Shown piece after piece: positions 1 through 7,571 of a DNA stretch of 46,488 nt (its first letter is position 1; every line of letters begins with the position of its first letter). The notes beneath the pieces are model-generated. The model was not told where the DNA came from and ran no database searches. It saw only the letters and a program-made list of their open reading frames with translations. The position numbers and the translations under genes are program-made. Source of the stretch: JAWKUK01 sp041398605. GTDB taxonomy: Bacteria > Planctomycetota > UBA1135 > GCA-002686595. The stretch is taken from assembly GCA_041398605.1 (NCBI GenBank), contig JAWKUK010000034.1, positions 1 to 46,488 on the forward strand, in the 5' to 3' direction.

Positions 1-1034
1 TGCTGCACGGTCGCCGCATTGCCTCCCGCGCCGGCCGTCGCGCTCGACTGAACGAAGGGGGTATCGATGCGGAGCTCGGCTCGACCGAGGGTCAACACGC
101 GCGCATCAGCGTCCCAGGCGCGCGAGCCCGCCTTGAACTCAAAGCGCGGGGGCGGCATGCCGGCCGCGGTCGCAAGGGTGCTCGAGAGCTCCAGCGGTGT
201 CGCGCCAGAGACGGACGCGCGCGTCATGAAGCGCCCGACCTCGCGAAACTGCTTGCCCGGCATCAGCCCGCCGAGCGCCTGCGCCAGCTCTGCGTCGACA
301 TCGCCTGCTCCGCTCTCTGCCGCTTGCACGAGCGAGATGTGAAGCGTCATCTGAGGCGAAGGGCGATCCACCTCTCGCAGGAGCGCTTCCGCGCGTCCGA
401 CCGACTCCACCGTGCCTCGCAGGATGATCGTCCCGTTCTCGCGCACGACCTGGCGCTCGACGGTTGCGGCCATCGCGTCGAGGAGGGCGAGGGCGCTGTC
501 CACGGTGACAGACCTCAGGCGTACGGTGCGGGTCTGCGGCTCACTGCGTGCGATCCGGTTCGCGCGCTCCGCAGCGGCGTTCCGGGCGCCTGAGCCAGCG
601 GGCGCGAACGCAATGCGCGCTGATTCGTCGACCGCTTGATCGGCCCCGCTGACGTCGCCTCCAAGGAATCGATCGAGCTCGGTCAGGAACTTCGCCGCAG
701 TCTCTCTGCTCGGCTCGTCGCCTTGAATCCCGATGCAATCAGCGATGAGGACATAACGATCACGGCGGCGGAGCTCGCCGAGCAGCGTAGCTGGGTTCAC
801 CCATAGGTAGTGAACGCTTGGCTCAGACAGCTCGATCGCACTGCGCATGAGCATCTTCGCATCAACGAACTGCGGTCGGAAAAGCGTCAGGCCGATGTCA
901 GCCTCGGTGAGCGGCGTCACTTCTTCCTGGGCGGAGGCCGCGGCCTGTGCCGCAGCCTGCCCGATGCTCGGCGCCACAAGCGTCAGCGCGCCGAGCAGCG
1001 CGAATGCGGAGGTCATGGGAGTGGTTCGCGTCAT
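1..1034 (-). CDS. Exported protein with secretin N1-like domain (partial, runs off left edge)
   Basis: The frame is open from an ATG at 1034 to the window edge, giving 344 visible residues; the C-terminus is missing. The N-terminus has a short basic start and a hydrophobic stretch (about residues 9-35, Ala-rich) that looks like a signal peptide. Residues about 168-240 have the pattern of a secretin N1/NolW domain: a beta strand (TVRLRSVTVDSA), a helix, a strand around NGTIILRG, then SVGRAEALLREVDRP followed by a new strand. In secretins and related proteins this fold packs in the periplasmic ring or mediates contacts. The gene starts 2 bases after the anti-sigma candidate stops, so it is the third gene of an ECF sigma operon. 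Whether a membrane pore domain follows cannot be seen. The function is inferred from fold only. Confidence 0.7.
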   Translation of the reverse strand, partial: MTRTTPMTSAFALLGALTLVAPSIGQAAAQAAASAQEEVTPLTEADIGLTLFRPQFVDAKMLMRSAIELSEPSVHYLWVNPATLLGELRRRDRYVLIADCIGIQGDEPSRETAAKFLTELDRFLGGDVSGADQAVDESARIAFAPAGSGARNAAAERANRIARSEPQTRTVRLRSVTVDSALALLDAMAATVERQVVRENGTIILRGTVESVGRAEALLREVDRPSPQMTLHISLVQAAESGAGDVDAELAQALGGLMPGKQFREVGRFMTRASVSGATPLELSSTLATAAGMPPPRFEFKAGSRAWDADARVLTLGRAELRIDTPFVQSSATAGAGGNAATVQ

Positions 1035-1036
1035 CT

Positions 1037-1624
1037 TTAGTCTCCTGTCGGTTCCGTTCGGGGCCGCCCGTCGAGGGCGGGTTCGGTGGGCTGAATGAGC
1101 ACAATGCGCACTGCGCCGGAGCGGTACTCGAAGCCGTCCAAGCGCTGCCGTAGCTGCTCGCGTGGCACGTCAAAGATCGCTGCGCGGCTATGCTCGACGG
1201 GCTCGGTCGCGACTGCGCGCGGCGCTGCCGGCAGCGCACCCGCGACGTGCGAGGCGGAGGGCGGCGCGACGTCCGCTTGCCGCGCGCCGAACCGCTCCAT
1301 CGCGGCCCATGCTCCGACGAGCAGCGCCGCGGCGACGGCGATGCGGCGCCCGAACTGCAGCCCACGACGGCGCGGCGCACGGCGCACGCGATCCGCGACG
1401 CGAAGCGCAAAGGGCACCTCCGGCGCGGCGACGACCTGCGCACGGTACGCCGCCTGAACGCGCTCGACGACGGCGCGTGTCACGGCGTCACAATCGGCGA
1501 GGGCCTCCGCCGGCACGCCACCTGCCGCGGCGTCAGGCGCAGGCAGCGCCAACCAGAGCGCGCGCAGGTCGGACACGACTTGCTCCTCACGCTCCGCGTC
1601 CGGCTCCATCGGCGGCTCGCTCAT
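1037..1624 (-). CDS. Probable membrane anti-sigma factor
   Basis: This is a 195-residue protein whose ATG overlaps the stop of the ECF sigma gene by 4 bases (ATGA), so the two are translationally coupled. It has an acidic/helical N-terminal half (residues 1-90), a basic stretch (RRAPRRRG, 82-89) and one membrane segment at about 94-109. The C-terminal part, which should lie outside the cytoplasm, ends in FEYRSGAVRIVLIQPTEP. I see no clear HxxxCxxC zinc anti-sigma motif. The assignment rests on the position next to the sigma factor and the one-helix topology. It probably holds the sigma factor at the membrane, but a different membrane role is possible. Confidence 0.65.
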   Translation of the reverse strand: MSEPPMEPDAEREEQVVSDLRALWLALPAPDAAAGGVPAEALADCDAVTRAVVERVQAAYRAQVVAAPEVPFALRVADRVRRAPRRRGLQFGRRIAVAAALLVGAWAAMERFGARQADVAPPSASHVAGALPAAPRAVATEPVEHSRAAIFDVPREQLRQRLDGFEYRSGAVRIVLIQPTEPALDGRPRTEPTGD

Positions 1625-2238
1625 GACACGTCCTCCACCATTCCGAGCTGTGGCGCGAGGGCCGCGCGGAGGCGCCGGCGCGCCAGCGCGAGCGCCGCCC
1701 GCACAGTGGACGCGGCGACCCCCAGTTGCTCAGCTGCGTCCTGGGCCGTGAAGCCTTCGAGGTCGATGAGCACAAAGACCTCGCGCTCGCGCGGGCGTAA
1801 GACGCCGAGGCTCTGATCGACGAGCGCCGTCGCCTCGTTCGCAGCGGCGATCTCAGCGGGGTCGAGCTCACTCTCGGAACGCGGCTCGAGCGCGCCCTCA
1901 TGCTGAGCGCGACGGCGGACCGCGCGCTCGCGATCGCGACACAGGTGCAGGACGACGCGGTTGCGCCACGCGGCGTAGGGCCGCGCGGGGTCCCACTGTT
2001 CGAGCTTGTCGGCGAGGTGCAGCATGGCGTCCTGAGCGACGTCGTCGGCGCCCGCGCGGCTCGCCAGGAAGCCCTGGCAGAGCCGGTGGACCCCCGCGTA
2101 CTCCGCCCGGTACCACGCCCCAAGCACGTCACCGGGCGGCGGCCCATCCTGCAGACCACCCTCGAGGGGCTCAGCCGCGCGCAACGCGCGAGCCAAGGTC
2201 TCGATGTCGAAAGCAGTCGGAGCCGGATCGGGGTGCAT
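1621..2238 (-). CDS. ECF-type RNA polymerase sigma factor
   Basis: This is a 205-residue sigma-70 family protein. The sigma2 region lies at about residues 40-108 (GADDVAQDAMLHL, then AAWRNRVVLHLCRDRER, the core-binding and -10 helices). The sigma4 region lies at about 140-195 (LRPREREVFVLIDLEGFTAQ, then AEQLGVAASTVRAALALARRRL, a helix-turn-helix that reads the -35 element). The N-terminal extension of about 40 residues is variable. It is the first gene of a three-gene operon with a membrane anti-sigma candidate and a secretin-N1-like protein, so it probably responds to an envelope signal. The divergent gene begins about 93 bases away at 2331. Confidence 0.92.
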   Translation of the reverse strand: MHPDPAPTAFDIETLARALRAAEPLEGGLQDGPPPGDVLGAWYRAEYAGVHRLCQGFLASRAGADDVAQDAMLHLADKLEQWDPARPYAAWRNRVVLHLCRDRERAVRRRAQHEGALEPRSESELDPAEIAAANEATALVDQSLGVLRPREREVFVLIDLEGFTAQDAAEQLGVAASTVRAALALARRRLRAALAPQLGMVEDVS

Positions 2239-2330
2239 CGCTCGGCCCCATTACGCCGGCCGCGCGCTGAGCGCTGGGTCGAAACTGCGAGGTCCGAGCG
2301 GTCGGACGACGCACCGGCCGTCGACGTACG

Positions 2331-3638
2331 ATGCGCCCGATGAAACTCGCAGCCGCTCTTCTGTGTCTCACAGCGACCCTCGGACCAGAGGGAGCGCAGC
2401 GTCGCTACCCGGTCGGCGCGCCCCACGCCGGCCTCCCGGTTCCAGGCGCGACCTGGGCGCCCTATCACGCGGACCCCGAGCACCCCCTGAACCGCGTGTT
2501 CCGGCGCGCTTTCCTGGCTGAGCTGGCGCCCGCCGTCGTCGGGGCTGCGCTGCCGAGCGAAGCGCCGAACGAGCCGCTCGCGGCGCGTTGGATGCTCCAG
2601 TGGCGCGACGGGACGGCGGCCGATGCGCGCCTCTACGGCGGCGACGGCCGGCAGCTCCCGCGCGAGCGCTTCGACGAGGGTGAAGCCGCGGCCCTGGCCG
2701 CAGACCTCGCCGCCTTGACGGACGCAGACGTCTCGGCGTTGCGCGCGCGACCCGCGCTGGCGGTGCTGTTCCAGCATGACCTGCTCCGGCTCGTCCAACG
2801 CCTCGCAGACGATGGCGAGGACTTGGCGCTCGTGCCGGCGCTCCTCGCAGCGGCGCGCCGCTGCGCGTTGCCGCGCGAGGCGCTGCTCGCGCTGCCCGAC
2901 GCGCTCTCGAGCGCGGCCTCGACGCTCGACTCAGCCGCGGCGCGCGCCTACCTCACGCGCGACAACGAGTTCCGCGAGGTCCTGCGGCGGTCGACGCGGC
3001 TCTTCGATGCCTCGCGCACGCTGCTGTGGTCGCGCCTCTACCTCGCCCACCCCGCGGGTCTCGATGCGACAGCTTCGCTCGTCGACGCCGCGCGCGCGGG
3101 CGAGGCCATCGAAGTGCCCATAGGGACGCGCGCGCTCTTGGTGCAAGGCATCGTCGCCGTGGACGAGCTCGGCGCTCCGTGCGCCACGGCCCTGGTCGCT
3201 GATCTGCGCCTGCAGACGCTCGCGAATCGCGCCGGGCTGTCCGCCGAGAACCCGACGACGAGCCGCGACGGGGTCGACTTCTCGATGCTGCAGCTCGAGC
3301 GTGAAGGTCTGCGCGAACAAGTCGATCCCATCAGGCCCGGCGAGCATGGCGAGCTCGTCGAGGGCGCCCGCGAGGGGCACCACGCGCGCAGCGCCTACCG
3401 GATCGTCAACGACGACGACCAGGACCTGTTCCGCGACTACGGCACGCTGAAGCACACGACCTACCGCGCGCAGTGCACGCTGTGCCACCGCACGACGGAG
3501 ACCCCCGAGCCGGAGCTGGGCGGCTTCCCAGTGCTACGCAAGCACGCGGAGCCGCGCCTCGCGGAAACGGGGCGCGAGCGCACGACGCTCGCGGAGCAGC
3601 AGCTGAGCGCATGGCTCGCGCGCGTCGCAGCGCGTTGA
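2331..3638 (+). CDS. Exported protein with single C-terminal c-type heme motif
   Basis: This is a protein of 435 residues, or 432 if the ATG at 2340 is used; the second ATG gives the more typical signal peptide (MKLAAALLCLTATLGPEGAQ). The bulk is Ala/Arg/Leu-rich, helical and without a family I recognise. Near the C-terminus, at about residues 382-386, is CTLCH, a CxxCH heme c attachment motif, inside TYRAQCTLCHRTT. One CxxCH this late in an otherwise unrecognised protein suggests a fused monoheme cytochrome or a heme-anchored periplasmic protein. The distal heme ligand cannot be assigned. It is transcribed away from the sigma factor operon, and its start lies in the 93-base divergent gap. 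The heme assignment is motif-based only. Confidence 0.75.
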   Translation: MRPMKLAAALLCLTATLGPEGAQRRYPVGAPHAGLPVPGATWAPYHADPEHPLNRVFRRAFLAELAPAVVGAALPSEAPNEPLAARWMLQWRDGTAADARLYGGDGRQLPRERFDEGEAAALAADLAALTDADVSALRARPALAVLFQHDLLRLVQRLADDGEDLALVPALLAAARRCALPREALLALPDALSSAASTLDSAAARAYLTRDNEFREVLRRSTRLFDASRTLLWSRLYLAHPAGLDATASLVDAARAGEAIEVPIGTRALLVQGIVAVDELGAPCATALVADLRLQTLANRAGLSAENPTTSRDGVDFSMLQLEREGLREQVDPIRPGEHGELVEGAREGHHARSAYRIVNDDDQDLFRDYGTLKHTTYRAQCTLCHRTTETPEPELGGFPVLRKHAEPRLAETGRERTTLAEQQLSAWLARVAAR

Positions 3639-3718
3639 GCGCCCACGATCGTCGCCATCCAATTCGAAGCGACCCAAAGCAGCGCGACGCCGAGCGCCGT
3701 CTGCCTCGGCGCTGCGAT

Positions 3719-5998
3719 TCACTGCACCAAGAACTCGAGGCCCTGCGTCATCGCCATGCCCGTCCCGTCCGGGTGCGCGACATCGCGGAAGAACACCTGC
3801 GCGTAACCGCGGGTGCCGGCGCCGAGGCTCCCGAGCAACACCTGATCGAGGCGCAGCGAGACACGGCCTTCACAGCTCGGCGGCGCGCCAGGCAGGCCGC
3901 CCGTGCCGAGCGGCCCGACGCGCGCGCGCAGCGCGCCCACACACACGAGCCCTCCGGCGAGGGGGCTCGCAGTGGCGGCCGTGCCGACGGTCGCGAGCGC
4001 GAAGCTCTGGCTCGTGAGCTGCTCGGCAACGAGCGCGAAGTCGTCCGGACCCGAGAGCGTCGGCGAGCCCGTCGCGGACAGCACCGGGAGACACCCGAGC
4101 GAGTTGAGCTTGCCCTCGCAATACGCGCCCGTCGAGAAGACGTACGCAGGGTCGAAGGGGAGCGCGCCCATGTCCGCGCGCGAGCCGTTCGCGTCGAGCG
4201 GCGCCATCGGATCCGCGGCGTCGATCGCTGGCGAGCCCGCCGTGAGGTGTAGATCTCCTGACGCCGGACCGAGGAACAGCGGGTCCGCGTCGAGGTTGCC
4301 GAGGCCCGGGTGACCGCCCGCGACGATCGAGTAGGCGACGGCGTAGTTCGCGCTCGCCGTCCCGAACGACGCGGGGACGTTGTCCCACACGATGGAGTTG
4401 CGGAGCTGGCCCCCGCCGCCGTCGAACGCGCCGGAGCCCGGCCCCGCGACGTTCCTGGCGATCGAGCAGAACGAGGCCGTCCCGACTTCGAGCGCGGCAG
4501 CGACGGGCGCGGCATTTCCGAAGACGATGCAGCGCGTCAAGGCTGTCCCGGAGCCTGCGCAAGCGCCTCCCGTGGATGCCGCGCGGTTGCCCGTGAGCGT
4601 GCAGTCCGTCAGGACGGAGTCGAACGCGCCGCCGCCGCTCACAGCGACATTGTCCCGGAGCAGACAGCCCGTCGCGTTCGATGACCAGAGCCCGCCGCCC
4701 CGCGGTCCACCGTCATTGCCGACCAGCTCGCAGTCGGTCAGCGTGCATTCGCCCGCAGCGCCTCCGCCGAGCGCGTACGACGCGAACGGCGGCGCGCACC
4801 GATTGCGCACGAGCCGACAGCGCACGAGCGTCGCGCCGTGTCCCGCGCCGCCCACCGCCCAGAAGACACCGTCGAAGCCGGCGTTGTTGCGTTCGAACAC
4901 GCAGTCCTCGTAGCGCCCGCCCTCGACCGCGCCGCCGAAGCCTGCGGCGTTGAAGCGGAACTCGCAGCGACGCGCGACGACGCCCGTCCCGCGGATCGCG
5001 CCGCCCTCGAAGCCGCGCGCGTTGTTCTCGAAGAGACAGTCCTCGACGAGGATCGGGCCGACCGCCTGCAGGCCGATGCCGTAGCCGCCCGACTCGTTCG
5101 CGCCGAAGCCGCCCGAACCCGAGCGATTGTCAGAGACGGTCGAGTCGCGCAGCGTCGCCGCCCCTTCGATGTAGAGGCCGACGCCCGTCGGCGCGGGGCT
5201 CGGGGCGCTCGTGTTGCCGCGCACGACGCAGCCGCGCAGCTCCGTGCCGGGGAGCGCACCTGAGAGATAGACGCCGACACCAGTGGGTCCGCTGAGCGCA
5301 AGCGCGGCGGGGCGATCGTTCGCTGTGATGACGCAATTGACGAGGAGCAGGGTGCACCCCGTCGCGTAGAGGCCCGCGCCGGCGCCAGCGCGGTTCTGTT
5401 CGAACCAACAGGTCTCGAACGTCGGCGCGCCGCCTTGCGCGTACACCCCGCCGCCGCGGGTGGCCTCGTTCCCGCGGAACGTGCAGCGCTCGAACCGCGC
5501 GGACGCGCCGACGAGCCGCGCACCGCCGCCTTCGGTGGCGCCGCTGGGCGTCGGCGCGCCCACGCCGCCAAGGACATCGACGCCGCGCAGGACCGCGCCT
5601 GGCCCCTCGGCGCTCACCATCGTCACGATCGGCCCTGTGCCGTCGCCAAGGAGCTCGACGGTGTTCGGTCCTGCGGCAGCAAAGACGACCACCGCCTTAC
5701 CCAGGAAGTCGATGCGCTCTGCGTATTGCCCTGGCGCGACGCGGACTTCGTCGCCGCTCGCCGCCGCGACTGCGAGGGCCGACTGCACGCTCGCGAATGG
5801 GAGCCCCACAGAGCCGTTGCCGGAGCCGGGCGCGCCGGGGGCGACGTGCCACGTCGTCTGTGCGGCGAGCGGCGTCGCGAGCGCGCCGATCCAGATCAAG
5901 AGCATCGAGAGGGGTCGCGCGGAGAGCTCGCGCCGAACGGTGTTGGATCGCATGGTGGTCGTGGCAGGGCCGAGGACGAAGAAGCTCAAGCGTTCCAT
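3719..5998 (-). CDS. Secreted right-handed parallel beta-helix protein
   Basis: This is a 759-residue protein; if translation starts at the second ATG (5953) it is 744 residues with a better signal peptide, ending at LATPLAAQ. After the signal comes the DUF1565-like entry of these proteins (TWHVAPGAPGSGNGSV, then FASVQSALAVAAASGDEV and VAPGQYAERIDF). It continues into repeated parallel beta-helix coils with GGG, NRA and CTF patterns over roughly residues 120-600. The helix ends with SPAIDAADPMAPLDANGSRAD, the usual closing motif. A separate Cys-containing C-terminal domain of about 150 residues follows. It is probably secreted or surface-bound, with polysaccharide binding or adhesion possible; no catalytic residues of a lyase are evident. 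A paralogue lies at 26147-28306. Confidence 0.88.
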   Translation of the reverse strand: MERLSFFVLGPATTTMRSNTVRRELSARPLSMLLIWIGALATPLAAQTTWHVAPGAPGSGNGSVGLPFASVQSALAVAAASGDEVRVAPGQYAERIDFLGKAVVVFAAAGPNTVELLGDGTGPIVTMVSAEGPGAVLRGVDVLGGVGAPTPSGATEGGGARLVGASARFERCTFRGNEATRGGGVYAQGGAPTFETCWFEQNRAGAGAGLYATGCTLLLVNCVITANDRPAALALSGPTGVGVYLSGALPGTELRGCVVRGNTSAPSPAPTGVGLYIEGAATLRDSTVSDNRSGSGGFGANESGGYGIGLQAVGPILVEDCLFENNARGFEGGAIRGTGVVARRCEFRFNAAGFGGAVEGGRYEDCVFERNNAGFDGVFWAVGGAGHGATLVRCRLVRNRCAPPFASYALGGGAAGECTLTDCELVGNDGGPRGGGLWSSNATGCLLRDNVAVSGGGAFDSVLTDCTLTGNRAASTGGACAGSGTALTRCIVFGNAAPVAAALEVGTASFCSIARNVAGPGSGAFDGGGGQLRNSIVWDNVPASFGTASANYAVAYSIVAGGHPGLGNLDADPLFLGPASGDLHLTAGSPAIDAADPMAPLDANGSRADMGALPFDPAYVFSTGAYCEGKLNSLGCLPVLSATGSPTLSGPDDFALVAEQLTSQSFALATVGTAATASPLAGGLVCVGALRARVGPLGTGGLPGAPPSCEGRVSLRLDQVLLGSLGAGTRGYAQVFFRDVAHPDGTGMAMTQGLEFLVQ

Positions 5999-6216
5999 CG
6001 CGAGCGTGTCACAGCGAGCTCGTCCTTGATGTCGTGCACCTCAGTGTGCTTCCCATCCCCCCGGGTTGCTGCGCGGCGCCCCAAATGAGAGCGACCCTCT
6101 CGGAAAGGGACGCAAGTTGGACCTCCCGCTGGGGCCGCACGAGGCGCGGCCTGCCATGGCTCAAATTGAGACGACGGATCTTACTGAAGAACTGAGGCAT
6201 GGCCTGGCCCGCTGGC

Positions 6217-6250
6217 GCATAGGTGTATATAGTCACTAATACACCTATGC
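6217..6250. promoter_or_regulatory. Perfect 12-bp inverted repeat operator over the GntR start codon
   Basis: The arms GCATAGGTGTAT (6217-6228) and ATACACCTATGC (6239-6250) are exact reverse complements, separated by a 10-base spacer. The right arm contains the ATG at 6247 of the GntR regulator. A -10-like hexamer TATAGT lies at 6228-6233, inside the repeat, with no strong -35. If it is used, transcription would start about 7 bases before the ATG, so the mRNA would be leaderless or nearly so. GntR proteins of the YtrA type bind such palindromes as dimers, so self-repression of the whole regulator-ABC operon is the simple reading. Confidence 0.75.
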
Positions 6251-6672
6251 TCCTCCTCCTCCTTGACCGCCACACCGGCACCCCCGTCTACCGCCAGATC
6301 GTCGACCAGGTGCGCTACCTGGTCGCCTCCGGCGGCCTGACGCCGGGCGCAGAGCTGCCCTCGACCCGGGGCCTGGCCGCCGAACACGGCCTGAACCCGA
6401 TGACCGTGTCGAAGGCCTACTCGGAGCTCGAGCGCGAAGGCGTGCTCGAGCGCCGCCCAGGTCGGCCCCTCGTCATCGCCGCGCGCCCGAGCGAGGGCGT
6501 CGCGACGGACCGCGAGACCGAGCTCGCGCGGGCCCTCGAGACGGCGGTGACCGCAGCGCGTCAGCTCGGGTTTACGCCCGACGAGGCGGCCGCGCTCTAC
6601 GCGCGCCTGCTCACGGAGGCGGAGGAGCAAAGAACGGCGGAAGCGCCCAGAACAGAAGGCCCCACGTCATGA
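6247..6672 (+). CDS. GntR family (YtrA-type) transcriptional regulator
   Basis: This is a 141-residue protein. The start at ATG 6247 is chosen because the protein then begins with the family-typical short strand before TGTPVYRQIVDQVRYLVASG. A GTG start at 6223 is in frame but lies inside the operator. The winged helix-turn-helix spans about residues 12-80 (LPSTRGLAAEHGLNPMTVSKAYSELEREGVLERRPG). The C-terminal tail of about 60 residues is helical and short, as in the YtrA subfamily, rather than a large effector domain. Its stop overlaps the ATG of the ABC ATPase by 4 bases. It probably represses its own operon and is relieved by the stress or small molecule that the transporter handles. Confidence 0.93.
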   Translation: MLLLLLDRHTGTPVYRQIVDQVRYLVASGGLTPGAELPSTRGLAAEHGLNPMTVSKAYSELEREGVLERRPGRPLVIAARPSEGVATDRETELARALETAVTAARQLGFTPDEAAALYARLLTEAEEQRTAEAPRTEGPTS

Positions 6673-7571
6673 ACTCCCCCATCGAAACACACGACCTCAC
6701 CCGTCGCTTCGGCGAGACCGTCGCGCTGGCGGGCATCAGCTGGACGGCGCCCGCCGGGACGGCGACCGGCCTCGTCGGGCGCAACGGCAGCGGCAAGTCC
6801 ACCCTGCTACGCATCGTCACCGGGTTGCTGCTGCCCGACGGCGGGTCGTGCACGACGCTCGGCCGCCCGGTCGCGGCGCTCGGCGCGCACGAGCTCTCGC
6901 GGCTCGGCTACGCCGACCAGGAAGCTGAGCTGCTCGACTGGCTCACCGTCGACCAGCACGTCCGCTATATGGCGGCGATGCAGCCGCGCTGGGACGCGGA
7001 CCTCGAGCGTCGGCTGCGCGAGGCGCTGGAGCTGGAGCCCAGGAAGGTCGTCGGGGAGCTCTCGAAGGGCATGCGTCAGCGCCTGGCAGTCCTGCTGGCC
7101 CTCGCGCATCGACCTGAGCTGCTGCTGCTCGACGAGCCGGTGTCTGGCGTCGACCCGACGATGCGGCAGGTCGTGCTCGACCTCTGCATGGAGCGCGTGA
7201 TCCAGGACGGCGCGACGCTCGTGATCTCGTCCCACGTGCTGCACGACGTCGAGAAGGTCGTCGACCGTGTCCTCTGCCTCGACGCAGGGCGCGTGACGGC
7301 CGACGCCTCCATCGACGACCTGAAAGAGGGCTACGCCGAGTGGATCGTGACGAGCCCCGAGCGCGAGCTGCCCGCGCAGTTCGCGGAGCCTTTCGTGCTC
7401 ACGCGCGACGGCAACGGACGCTACGCGCGGCTCGCCGTGCGCGCAGGCAACGACGAGCTCATGGCGTTCCGCGCGCGCCACGGCGTGACCGTCGAGCGTC
7501 GCAGCCTGGACCTCGAGCGGATCTTCCCGCTCATCTCCAGCGCGGACGGCGCGCAGAAGGAGCCACGATGA
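6669..7571 (+). CDS. ABC transporter ATP-binding protein
   Basis: This is a 300-residue nucleotide-binding subunit. The Walker A is GRNGSGKST at residues 37-45, the Q-loop glutamine is near 84, the signature LSKGMRQR is at 131-138, Walker B with catalytic glutamate is LLLLDEP at 151-157, the D-loop follows (SGVDP), and the switch histidine is H189 in ISSHV. The extra 90 residues at the C-terminus (from about 215) form the regulatory tail common in CcmA/YtrB-type exporters. It overlaps the regulator before it and the permease after it by 4 bases each. It powers the membrane protein encoded next. Substrate unknown; antibiotic, peptide or lipid export are all compatible with a GntR-YtrA context. 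Confidence 0.95.
   Translation: MNSPIETHDLTRRFGETVALAGISWTAPAGTATGLVGRNGSGKSTLLRIVTGLLLPDGGSCTTLGRPVAALGAHELSRLGYADQEAELLDWLTVDQHVRYMAAMQPRWDADLERRLREALELEPRKVVGELSKGMRQRLAVLLALAHRPELLLLDEPVSGVDPTMRQVVLDLCMERVIQDGATLVISSHVLHDVEKVVDRVLCLDAGRVTADASIDDLKEGYAEWIVTSPERELPAQFAEPFVLTRDGNGRYARLAVRAGNDELMAFRARHGVTVERRSLDLERIFPLISSADGAQKEPR

Noticed and set aside
6009..6281. Minus-strand 90-codon frame upstream of the GntR gene
   Set aside because: It covers the operator and promoter, has no domain and weak third-position GC.
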